DNA of 64,000 nt, from positions 19,519 to 83,518 of the forward strand of contig JASAND010026020.1 in NCBI GenBank assembly GCA_030248195.1, read 5' to 3'. Numbering within the stretch: the first letter of the stretch is position 1; each line of letters opens with the position of its first letter. The stretch comes from Trissonchulus latispiculum. Its lineage: Eukaryota; Nematoda; Enoplea; Enoplida; Ironidae. Both the position numbers and the translations under genes were made by a program. The notes beneath the pieces are model-generated. The model saw only the letters and a list, made by a program, of their open reading frames with translations, did no database searches and was not told where the DNA came from. This document shows positions 35,630 to 46,300 of the stretch, piece by piece.

Positions 35630-35775
35630 CACGTTGGCCGGCCGGTCATTGGCCGTTGGCCGTTGGCCGTTTGCTGTTGGCCGGCCAACGGCCAACGAAC
35701 GGCCAATTAGCCGTTGGCCGTTGGCTGTTGGCCGGCCAACGACCAAAGCCCGGCCAAGCCAATTGGCTTGGCCGA
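35630..35775. repeat. TTGGCC-rich repeat block, right arm
   Basis: Same TTGGCC/GGCCAA word usage as 33390-33590, ending GGCCAAGCCAATTGGCTTGG. Open frames here (GRWPLAVG-like) only translate the repeat. Confidence 0.6.
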
Positions 35776-36099
35776 CGAAAACCACTTAGATTGCTGACAG
35801 TCGAAGACTGCATGGAGGCTATCACTTGCGCTGCTTAATAGGACCCAAACCTAATTTGCATAATCTGAATGCAAAAAATGACCTAAGCTAGCCCTGTGTT
35901 GAAGATAGGGCTTCTAAATGGAGAAATAACTCACTATGCACTAAGCATAATAGTTTCCGTTTTATACATTCCTGCTCCAACATAAATAAAAATTGTGCGA
36001 TATTTGAACTCAGCGTAACCCATACTAAATTTAGCTCATTTGGTCAAGTTTTAAGGATTTTGAGTGGCGGGGGGGAGTGTTCGAGAACGGGGTCTTACC

Positions 36100-37006
36100 G
36101 GCCAGCGGCCAGTAAACCCGTAGGCCGGCCGGCTGCCGGTCTGGTCTGGAGCAGCTTTGATTGGAGCTATTATGACTGCTAAGATATTGATTTTCGGGTG
36201 TTTTATTAGAAAAATGTAGATGTATGTCTACACTGGCTGCGCAGGCCAGACTAAATGAGAAAAAGCCTTATCTATGCTGTGTCCAGATACTGGCGGCGCT
36301 GGAGCAGGAAGATATTGGAGATGAGTGTTAGAATGTGAAACGAAATCCTAGGCATAATGTGGATATTTTCAAATGCCGACAGCCCGAGAGAATTTTGATC
36401 ATTGTCATCCAAAGAAACTAAATTGTTGGGAATTCCACATTCGTTTAGTATTTCAGCTACTGTAAGAGAAGTTAATAATGAGGTAGTTTAGCGCGGCTTT
36501 AGTTTAAGCTTAGCTTCTGCTTTTCAGCATAGTTAGGTTTGGAGTTTATTGTAAGTTTGGTGCCCTAAATTTCTAAAATTTTTGATTGTTGATTTGCATA
36601 CCGGTCGTTAGTCAAAAGTTGGCGAAAGTAATCGGTCGTTCGCCTCAAACACTAGGTCTAAGTGCGTGTCGTATGGAGAAATAGTCTGACACTTGTGACT
36701 TCTGAATTATTAGTCATTTCTTAAAACTGATGGAATCTCATTAGTTTTTCTGGATTTATTTAATGTATGCTCACTGTCGGTTATCATATTTATTTATGTG
36801 GATAACAGCCAAACATGAAAGAATTAACTAATTAGCAAATCGAAAGCACCTCTGTGCTGTAACAAGTGCTTTCTTTTGGGGATAATAGTATCGCACAACG
36901 ATGAAGAAGTAACTGCGGTAATGTAGCGGTTTGTTGTCATAAGGTTGGATGCCGTTATGAAAAAGCAAAAAATGAAAAAAGCCGTTTTCTGACCTATGTC
37001 TGGTGC
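36100..37006. other. Intergenic DNA, nothing recognised
   Basis: A GGCCGGCCGGCTGCCGG stretch near 36120 recalls the element at 48485. Otherwise no gene, repeat array or RNA gene is apparent. Confidence 0.5.
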
Positions 37007-37175
37007 CTTTTATTTTATTCGTTTTATTAACACAACATTTTCATACTTTGAATGTACAGAAGAAAGTTGTACACCAATCACTCGAAAAATTAGACTCCCT
37101 GTGGGACTCGAACGCATAACCTCCAGCTCAACTCCCAGACGCTGTAGCCACCGGCAGCGATCTTAAAAAATATGT
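37007..37175 (-). mobile_element. tRNA-derived SINE-like copy
   Basis: On the - strand a tRNA-like head contains GGTGGCTACAGCGTCTGG (box A-like) and GTTCGAGTCCC (box B, + strand 37103-37113), spaced as in tRNA genes. It ends in an A-rich tail (AATAAAACGAATAAAA). The cloverleaf is imperfect, so a working tRNA is unlikely. Only one copy was noticed here. Confidence 0.55.
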
Positions 37176-37472
37176 CAGTGGTGAAACCAGGCCACTTTCT
37201 TTATTGGGCCAAAACAAAACCTATTTCGGTTCTGATACGATGTTTCTAATTTATCACAATCTAAAAATTTTTGTTTTTCTATATAATTAGCAACAAGCAG
37301 GTTAATTTTGTAAACTTTTCAAGACAAGGGCGTGTATGGATTTTTACAATTATAAGGTTCCTTTAATCGTAATAAGGTTTACAAATAAGGTTCCTTATTT
37401 ATTATTGAGGAATAATTTATTCGATTTTGCTAGTCATGAATCGTTTTTAAATTAAGATTCAACGATTGCATT

Positions 37473-37481
37473 ATTGTTTAG
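37473..37481 (+). promoter_or_regulatory. Possible 3' splice site abutting the PIGO start codon
   Basis: TTATTGTTTAG ends one base before ATG 37482. Such placement is typical of 5'UTR introns or spliced-leader acceptors. Confidence 0.45.
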
Positions 37482-40400
37482 ATGGATCGGCAGTTGTTGC
37501 CCAACAAATCTACTGTCACTTTTCTGTTTCTGTTGAGCTTGCTTTTCACTGTTGGTTTGCTAATTTTTATGCAAGGATTTCTACTGCGGCGATCCGTTAT
37601 TGATAGTAAAAGCCGATTCTGTTCAAATCCAGATGAACTCAGTAAATCCAGTTGTCAACAAAAGATTCCTCCCACCTTCAGTCGAGTGGTGATCATACTG
37701 ATCGACGCATTGCGATATGACTTCATGGAATGGCAGAGCCAGGTGTGGTTGAATTTCTGAGTTTCCATGTTATCATTTTTTCCAGAATATTATGATCAGT
37801 TAAACAAGCTACTGATCAACATAAAACTCCTCATTTAAGGTTAGTTACTGGATCGGATCAGTAAATCAGTGACTAGTTGCAGCTTTTTAACTCGCTAGCT
37901 AGACGTCCAAGAGCATGGTAGTCACTGTAGTGCATGTGTGGTACTACGGTAAAGATTCCCTTCCCCCACCCTAATGCAGGCCGCAGGGCATGGGTGCATT
38001 TTTTAATTTAGTTGTATTGATATTCAGCATGCAACAACTTACTCTTACTTCTATACCTTAGCTATCTGTTTTGAAGGGGCCTCTATGGCTGGATTAATGA
38101 CGTCAGTTGTAAGATTGATGGAAACTTGTGTTTCTTCAGTATTTCCACTGTCTTCTCTGGCCTTGTCAGCCTCAGCTCTATTGTACCGAGCTTTGAAACA
38201 GGCAATAAAGGCAACAGTGACTAGGCTTGCAGCCAGCATCAGCAGTGTTAAGGAGCGACTGAAATTTGCCGGTTCCACCTTACCATTGGGCGCAGCACTA
38301 ACAGAGCAGGTTTCGATAGCCAGTTGCCGTGGATGAGGGTCAATTCTCAGAGATTGCATTACAGTAATCAACACAGCACCGCACAGTTGACCGCTGAAAA
38401 TTATAAATCCACTTCCTGTGCTGGAAGCAACTGGATAGGTCAGTTCAGCACTGAGTTCCAGTCCTATAGGAAAAGCACCGAAGGCAAAAAATCCCAGAAA
38501 GAAGCAGCACAGGCCGATGGCCCATTTCAGATTGGGACAAAGTGCGGCATTGGAATAGCCAATACCAGACAGCGCCGTAAAAGCCATATTTATTTTAGCT
38601 ATTTCGTCCAATTTTCTGGTCCTATCAGCCAACATCCCAGATGCCAGACCACCCACGATGCCTCCGATAATCACCAAAACGGAGCAGAGTCCCGCAAAGG
38701 CATTGGAATAACCGTTGGTGCACAGAATCTGTTGCATTAAAGTGTACAGAGCTGTAAAGACGCCGGAACCAACAGATAGAGTGGCGGCCACTAACCAGTA
38801 CCCGGGTTGCTTTGCCAGTCGACAAATTGACTCCCGAAAGGATACCGTTTTCATCGTTGCCACTTTTGAAGGCGGCAACTTTGGTTCAGAAACGTTGACG
38901 GCAAGCGCTGTAAACAGAACCAGCATACAAAGTGCTAGACTGAATAGGTTCAGCCTGTATATGTGGTCTGTTGCCGTCACCAGGCGCGGGGCGACCAAGT
39001 TTGCCGTCAAAACGCCGATTCCGTCTGACAGAGCTCCCAGGGTGCAGGCCAGGGTTCGTTCTTGAGCTGGGAACCAGGCTACAGCCACCTTGCTGGGCAG
39101 CGCCAGACCAAAGGGAGAGGCAGCCCCTGCTAAAATCTGCCCTGTCAATGCCAGTCCAAATCTTCCCTTAATCGGCAAGACTGACAGGGAACTGGCGGCT
39201 CGAAATAAGGCACCGGCCACATTTGTCCAGGTTGCCAGAGAACAGTTGACCCGCAGACTTACATAGGAAACGATCCACATGGCTGGCAGTCCAATGCCAA
39301 CGGTGGCGCACAAAAACGCCAGACTGAAGTAGTTGGACGCCAGTCGGCCGTAGAATTCGTCGGCAAAGTTGGCGACGGACGCAAAACCAATCCAGGATAC
39401 GGAATTTGAAATGTTGAACAGCATTAGGGTCGCGATGACGCACCAGCGCCATTTGTATGTCCTATACAGGATCACCTGTTTCTGAATAGATTGGGACAGT
39501 TTACGACGTATATTCGATATTGACGTAGTGATGGATCTTCTGAGTGTTAGTCTTCTTTTGGACTTTAACGACTTTTCCTTGACTTTTACTGGTTTTCTGC
39601 GTTTCTCATCCGCAATTGTAAACAGTTGACCCCCAAGAGCCACGGTTCGCATTGAGCTGATGTCTGATGATGGCGTTTTTGCGGTTTTTAGTGTAATAGT
39701 CTTTCCTTCTGATTGTCGTGTTTTCCCTCCTTTGTGTAAAAAAGTGGCGAGTAGTCCACTCTTTGAGAGACTTTTTGCCGAAGTTTTCGCGATCCTGTCT
39801 TCCGTTTCCAGATCAAAGGAAGGTTTGGTCAGAACTGGACTTTCACTTTTCGGTGATGGACTTTTTCTGTCCGCGGATTTCAGTTTTTCATCTTTCTGTA
39901 TGGATTTTTTGACTGCGCTTGTCGAAGAACGTCCCTTATTTTCCTTCTTGAGGGCTTGCTTTGTTTGAGACTTAGATTTCTCTTCCAATGATGTGAATTT
40001 TTGTTTGTTTATGTTGTGCTGTTCGGATGAAAACATGATACTTAAAAATGGACACTGCGACCATTTGAATCTTTTAGATGCATGCAATGAGGGTTAACTG
40101 ATCAAATCTCAGCTTAAATTTTTAATTATATATATACTACAAAATTTAAGTAAACATCAAATTTTATTTTTGATTTTTAAAGTGTAAATGGCTAACCTTG
40201 ACGCTGTCAGTTAAACGAACACCTATTGTGTTTTTAATTTTTATTTTTATAATTTAATTCTACTTATGGTTGTATGCATACTTTATGTCATGTATCTTTA
40301 GTTTATTTTAGTTGACATTTCGTGTTTATGTCAAGCGTTTCGTATTTCAGATTGAAAACGATACCACCCTGCAGAAGCTGTATCTTAATCAGTTGCCAAT

Positions 40401-43371
40401 TATTGGAAAGTTACTGTATTCTCAGCCCAATCAGAAAACTTCCGGAAACGAAGCGGACCCGCAAACCAGAGCACCTGGTTGGTTGTATCTTTTCAAGGCT
40501 GATCCGCCTACAACGACATTGCAACGTCTGCTGGCGCTGACTGCTGGCACGCTACCGACGTTCATTGACGCTGGATCCAATTTTGGAGCCACCAAAATTG
40601 CAGAGGACAACTGGATTCAGCAGGCAAAAGTTGTAAGTGACAGAACCCCCCCACCCTCTGTTTCAAGTCACAATTTTGCCTTGACTTTGACTGTATATTT
40701 AACGTTGATAAACCCCTTTCACTGTTGACAGTGCCACAACGCATAGAAGGATACGGGATTTCTTTGGCAGGGAACCATTCTTGGAGGTGCTATTTTTGGT
40801 ATAGGGGACTTATAGATATTTGTTGGAAGTTTAGTCTTAAATGTTTGAAAACAAAAATGCTGCTTATGTTGAACTCAAATTAAAAATTATACTTTTAAGA
40901 AGGGCCTAAGTTTTGTTTCTTGGGTTTTCATCGATGTTGAGCGTCTTAGAGGTCGTGGCCTTCAATTTTCACTTCAGTAGAATGCCTATTGGGTAGTTTT
41001 ACGTGTAAACTTACCATCTGATTCCTATTGTTTAATTAACCTTTTTGTTTTATCAGTTCCCTTGTGTGTAAATTATGCTTCACGTTTTTTTCTGTTTTAG
41101 CACGATCATCGTCTTCAGTTTCTAGGAGATGATACTTGGCTTGGTCTTTATCCAGATCAGTTTGATTTTTCTCTGCCTTTCTCGTCATTTGATGTTTATG
41201 ATTTGGATACGGTCGATAATGGAATCATGAGTTATCTCGCCTCTGAAACTTTGGCACAAAGTAAGCAGATAACGTTCCTGGCGTTACAAGTTTCCCATAT
41301 TTTTATTATATTAGGATCAGACCTATTATTGGAAAAAATTGGGCGTGGTGATTGTGATTGGAATCAAGTAAGCAATGTTAAATTTATGAAAAAGGACATA
41401 ATGTGCTGGTATGCCTGCCCTGCCCAGTTTAAGTTGATGACAGCTTAGTCGAGAGTTGTCCTCGATTCTTTAAAAGGAGGGCTGAGCTGGCCCCCCCCCC
41501 CGAATTTTGGGGACTGGGCCGGAGGTTAGGCCACTACTTTGGGGGTCAGCCTGGGAGGCGACCACCAACCGGCCTCTAGGGCCGCCCGAGTGGATGGCCC
41601 CAGACGGTCACGGCACCATGCAAGCGTGCTTTTTTAGGAAGAACCATTACAGACATTGTTTCCATTTCCTATCTTAAGAAAAACTTCTAATTACAAATAA
41701 AAATGTAGCAGTACAAACAAGCAACTAGGTTAATTTTCTTGCATTACAGATAGGCTAAACCAAACTTCAATGTGATCGCAAAATGGAACCAAGTCGTCAA
41801 TCTGCTGTTGACAAAAGGCTGACTAAAATGAAGCAGATTTCGCAACTAAACCTTGTTTGTTTCCCATGTGATTGTCCTTTACTCGACTCAGTTAATTAAG
41901 AGATATGACGGCACGACAGCAAGCTTAGTTGGCTGTAAACAGCAGCCAGGCATTCAAGACCATACTTATAGAGAAAAGTTGCAGAAATATTGAGAAACAC
42001 TTTGTGTATACATCGTTATATATTATGCGTTAGGGTAAAGCGGAAGGCGTGCAGACACATCAGCTATGCGTACTGGTGGACATAGCAGCCAGTTGTGCAT
42101 TAAACGCATGTTTTAGGTGGAGCAATACAAATAGTCTATACAGAAATGTCAAGCTTAGAATGGTTTGGGGCCGGGGGCCGCCGTTGCGGACGGGCCACGG
42201 GGCCGTTGTGGGGACCGGCCTACAAAGTAGTGTGCTGGGCCCGGGCTGGCTCCCAATTTTGGGGAGTGGCCCGAAGTCCAGCCCCCGAAAAACTCTTGTT
42301 CTAAAAGATATATTGTCGGTAGTTTTTCTGTCACTGTTATTGTTTTGTATTTTATTTGTTCTTGATTTCTATAATTTGTTCTCCACAGGTTTATCAGTTT
42401 ATAATATCAGCATATTGCATTTTCTGGGCGTTGATCACTGCGGTCATCGTTATGGTCCAGAACACCCTGAAATGGCCAGAAAACTTCGAGAAATGAATGA
42501 CTTTATTAGGTTTGAGTTATTTTAGTTGGTTGTAGCTTAACTATTTTCGGTAGATATTAAATGCACTGACAGACAACATCCTTCTACAACAACATCCGAA
42601 TGAATTTATTTTTAAGTTTAAATTTGAAAATAGGTTTATTATGGCGTGTTTCTTGAGAAGAATTGAAGATAACGTTGGACTCAATAGAATTGAATTTACT
42701 TGTTAACTGTAGAAATGTATCCCAATTGATTTCGAACGATGATTTACTCTTGGTGTTCGGGGATCACGGAATGACTCCGGAAGGCGACCATGGTGGCGAC
42801 AGTCCGTTGGAAGTAACTCCTGGCCTGATGGCCTATTCGCCTCGATTTCTGGATTCTTCGTTCCGCCCTGTCACTTTGCAGCAGCATTTGGTAAGGATCT
42901 GCCTATTTATTAATATCATTTCTGAGTTTAGGTTTGAAATTTGAAGCTGCAGTTTCCACCGATGTCGGCATTGCAAGCCCCAATAATGAGTTAGTTGTTG
43001 TTCCATCGGCTTATCAAAGTATGTTCCTACAACGTAAGCCAAAAATGTAAATCCACAGTTTTCTGTTAGAGCCATGATGATAGTCTTTTAGGAGAAAACC
43101 TTTAAACTGATAATGTGCTTGGTTTCGGGACCGTGCATATGCTTTTATATTCATGTTTTAATTTAGTTGATTTGTACAACAACATGTCTTGGGACGCAGG
43201 AACTAAGCTTTCTTTCTTTTATTGCAGACGGAAATTCAGCAGGTTGATCTTGTACCTAGCCTATGTGCCGTTTTAGGAGTCCCGATACCTTTTTCCAACC
43301 TTGGGAAAGTTGTACTGAACTGGCTGCCTGAGCAAATACAAAGCCTTGCAGTTGGAAATAATGTTAAACAG
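37482..43371 (+). CDS. PIGO: PIGO, exons 1-6: signal anchor and catalytic domain
   Basis: Exon 1 has a hydrophobic anchor (about residues 9-36) and [14 protein letters not shown], the first metal-site strand. Exon 2 has [20 protein letters not shown], which contains the candidate nucleophilic threonine, and FIDAGSNFG. Exon 3 has FLGDDTW and DLDTVDNGI. Exon 4 has [14 protein letters not shown], and exon 5 has [16 protein letters not shown]; these Asp/His residues are the expected zinc ligands and all are present. Exon 6 has [22 protein letters not shown]. Exon 3 (phase 1) joins directly to exon 4. A possible micro-exon at 41315-41367 breaks the phase and was left out. The domain looks catalytically complete. 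Confidence 0.94.
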
Positions 43372-46300
43372 GTATTTCCAACGTTGAAACCAATGTTGAA
43401 TTTGCAAGACAAAGAGTAAACTGTTTCTTCTTCTCTTCTTCTCTCTCTTCTATTTAGGGAATGCAATGTTACGAACGCCAAGAGCACATAATAGATAAGA
43501 GTAGGAAACTCTTACATTACTATGTACTAAGCATGCTAGGCATGCTCGGTGCGTTAACACGGGACCCCCTTCCCCAAATTTGTAGTAATGTAATTCTCAA
43601 CGATTTTTATATCATTGAAAAGGATTAATGTTACAAAGTTGTCGCATTAGTTTTTAGTTACGTTAACCTAATTAAAGTTATATTAATTAATAATAATAAC
43701 TATTAAATTAGCTACGGTAAATCTTAGGTTAATTAGCAAATCAGCGAGCAGACACGCGTTTATATGAAAGCGTGTAATTAGTACTAATGTCGGACTCCCC
43801 TCCCCTCCCCCGGAAGTTACAGGGGGATACCTAGTTAACGGACCGAGCATGCCTAGCATGCTTAGTTAATAGTAGTGTAAGAATTTCTTACCTTATCTAT
43901 TATTCACTCTTGCAAACGCTATAGTGTTATATTGACATTGAAAGTGAGTAACTTAATATTTGATTACCATGTACTGGTTGTGGTACTGTTACACGTTGTG
44001 AATTCGGTTACCCTAGTGTGAACTGTGAATTGGTAAGTTTGATGCTAATGCACAACCAGCCTGGTTGTGATGGCGGGTTCTGGTGTTCGGGAGAAGTGCT
44101 TTTTTACCCAGGGTGAACTGTTACTTTGTTTAACAGCAAACATGGACTGCGCGTTTTTATGAAAAAAATTAAAAATTTATTGGTTTAATCTAATTCAGAG
44201 CAAAATTAACAAAAATGTATACGTATCGTTCGGTTTATTTGATGCAATGTTGGAAGTTATATTGGGTGGGATATATTGTATTTTTTATGTTTTCTGTAGG
44301 TCGGTTTCATTTTTTGCACAATTGGGTCATTTTAGATGAAACACTATATTGAAGCTTACCAGGAAAGGAGCGGCGTTCTCAGCACTTCTTTGCAAACTGC
44401 TGTTCACAAATTGGATATGTTATCCTTACAGAAGGATCCTAATATGCAGGATTATCTGAACACCCTGAACGAGATTAGATTGGAGTTCCGAGTAGCATTA
44501 ATTTTTCATTTCTTAAATTCTGTGTAGCAATTTTCAATCATATATGTCGACAAATTCTGCGTTGTTCATCAGCATCTGAGTATTTTCCACTTATAGCAAA
44601 CTTCAAAATGAATGTTTTCGAAAGAAATTATATTTTTTCAGAAAATTTTGGTTCAGTTCAAGGAACCATTAATGATTCTCGGATTGGTGCTGCTTGTTGA
44701 ATCGATCCTGTTATGTAGTGCTCTTCTGCTGGCTTTTCAGTTGCGCGTTGACTGCTGGTTGTCAGCTGGTGTATTGATTACTATTGGCCTGATCAGTTTT
44801 TCTATTTCCGATAGCAATGTGATGATAGAATTATTCGTGGCACTTTGTGCTGTCTCAGTCTTTTATACCTGTTTTCGGTATGAAGTATTTTAGTGGTAAA
44901 TTTTAGCATTTTTCGTCATTTCAACATGGTCAACTTAAAATCTGGTTACTGTCCCCCGAGATTGTCTTCAGTTAAATGAATTACCCTCCGAAGTCCCCGT
45001 TGAAATTCTTGATGAGAATACATTCAGGCTGAAATGGGCTGTTGTCTTCGTTTGCTATGTATTTTCCGGAAACGCCCTGGTATTTTTTAGGGTTTTGAAA
45101 GTGGAGGGGTGCTTCGCCCCTCCTAGGGAAGGGAAAGTGGGGGGACTTCCGAAAAGTGGGGGACGAGCCCAAGGTATAAATATACCTAAATTTTTTAGCG
45201 AAAAATTAGCATTTTTAAGTTAAAAGCGCAAAACACTCGCTGTTTTTAAACTTAAAATGAACTTATAAGCCCATAAATTAGCTAAAACTTGCGTAAAGTT
45301 CGTAAAGTTTTGAAAATATTACCTCAAAAACTTAATTTTTTCACTTTTGGGCAACCCCCAAAAAAGTGGGTGGGGGCTTGCCGAAAAGTGGAGGGGGAAC
45401 CGAAAAGTGGGAATCCCCACCACCCCTCCCCCAACTAAAAAATGCCAGACCCCTGAAAAGATGTCTGAGGGCATTTGGAGAACTACCATTCCATCATAGC
45501 GTGAGTATAGTCTTCGCTTAAAGCGGTCTGTGAATCATCTGCCCAGTCTTTTGCTACCCAGGGTCAGTTTTTGTACCTCAAGTTGTGCCCTTTTCAATTT
45601 TAATATTTTTAGGCTGGTTCCATATTTGACTAAATGGTTTAAGAAGGTGCTTGTTGACCCAGTTTATGCCGTTTCTGTCTTTGTTGTTCTGGGTCATTTG
45701 ATTGGCTTCTTCTCGAACAGTTTTGTGGTCTACGAAGACGCCACCTTAACCTTTTTGTGTTCAAGTCTAATTGTGGTTGTGCTTTTGGGAGCTTTAAGAA
45801 ACAATAAAACTAAGGTTAGTACTCTCTGTGGCTATTGCCAATGGAGCTGTTCCAAAAAATTACACCTGGTTTTAGAAATGCTGGTTGCGTTGGAATAAAA
45901 ACGGTGGTTCAGCAAATCATCATACCTGTGCGGTTCACGTTAATTGCTGACGCATGCATTTTCAGATGAATATGAGATGCTCACAAATTGAAAAAGGGCA
46001 CTGTCAGCGCAAGCACTTTAAATCCAGGGGTTCGATAACTTATGATATTTCGATGTCGATATTTAAATTTTGTTACACAGATATGCGTTATTATGGCATT
46101 TTCGTATGATACAAATTTTAAAAAGTGTCAAACCCTCGTTTTAACATTAATACAATCAAGAGTCCATGATTTTCGCCTATATATTAGAAGAAGAGTAAGC
46201 CACTAGAGGGCTCCTCTTCTTGGCATTGCGTAACGGTGCTCCGACCACGATACGCGAATGTTCCCCCGTTGGGGGGGTCGACAAGCATACCCCCCCGCCC

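Larger units (their letters stand above)
32757..36100. mobile_element. Large inverted-end repeat complex holding nested elements
   Basis: CTCAAAATCCTTAAAACTTG followed by ACCAAATGAGCTAAA near 32785 returns inverted near 36025-36070, so both ends belong together. Inside the left end an inverted pair (32880-33205) contains AAGGGGGGACCAAGG and its complement, a phrase also found throughout 1-10998. The GGCC-rich arms and the 33777-35349 element lie within. Confidence 0.55.

Noticed and set aside
37085..37175. Functional tRNA gene on the - strand
   Set aside because: Boxes A and B are present, but the acceptor and anticodon stems do not pair well and an A-rich tail follows, so a SINE-like copy fits better.
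40037..40087. Longer N-terminus for the SLC49A3-like protein
   Set aside because: The frame is open but begins with TTG; the first ATG is at 40036.
41315..41367. Possible extra PIGO micro-exon between exons 3 and 4
   Set aside because: It has splice-like edges but leaves the wrong phase for the exon at 42389. The direct join of 41260 to 42389 keeps frame and aligns better with PIG-O proteins.
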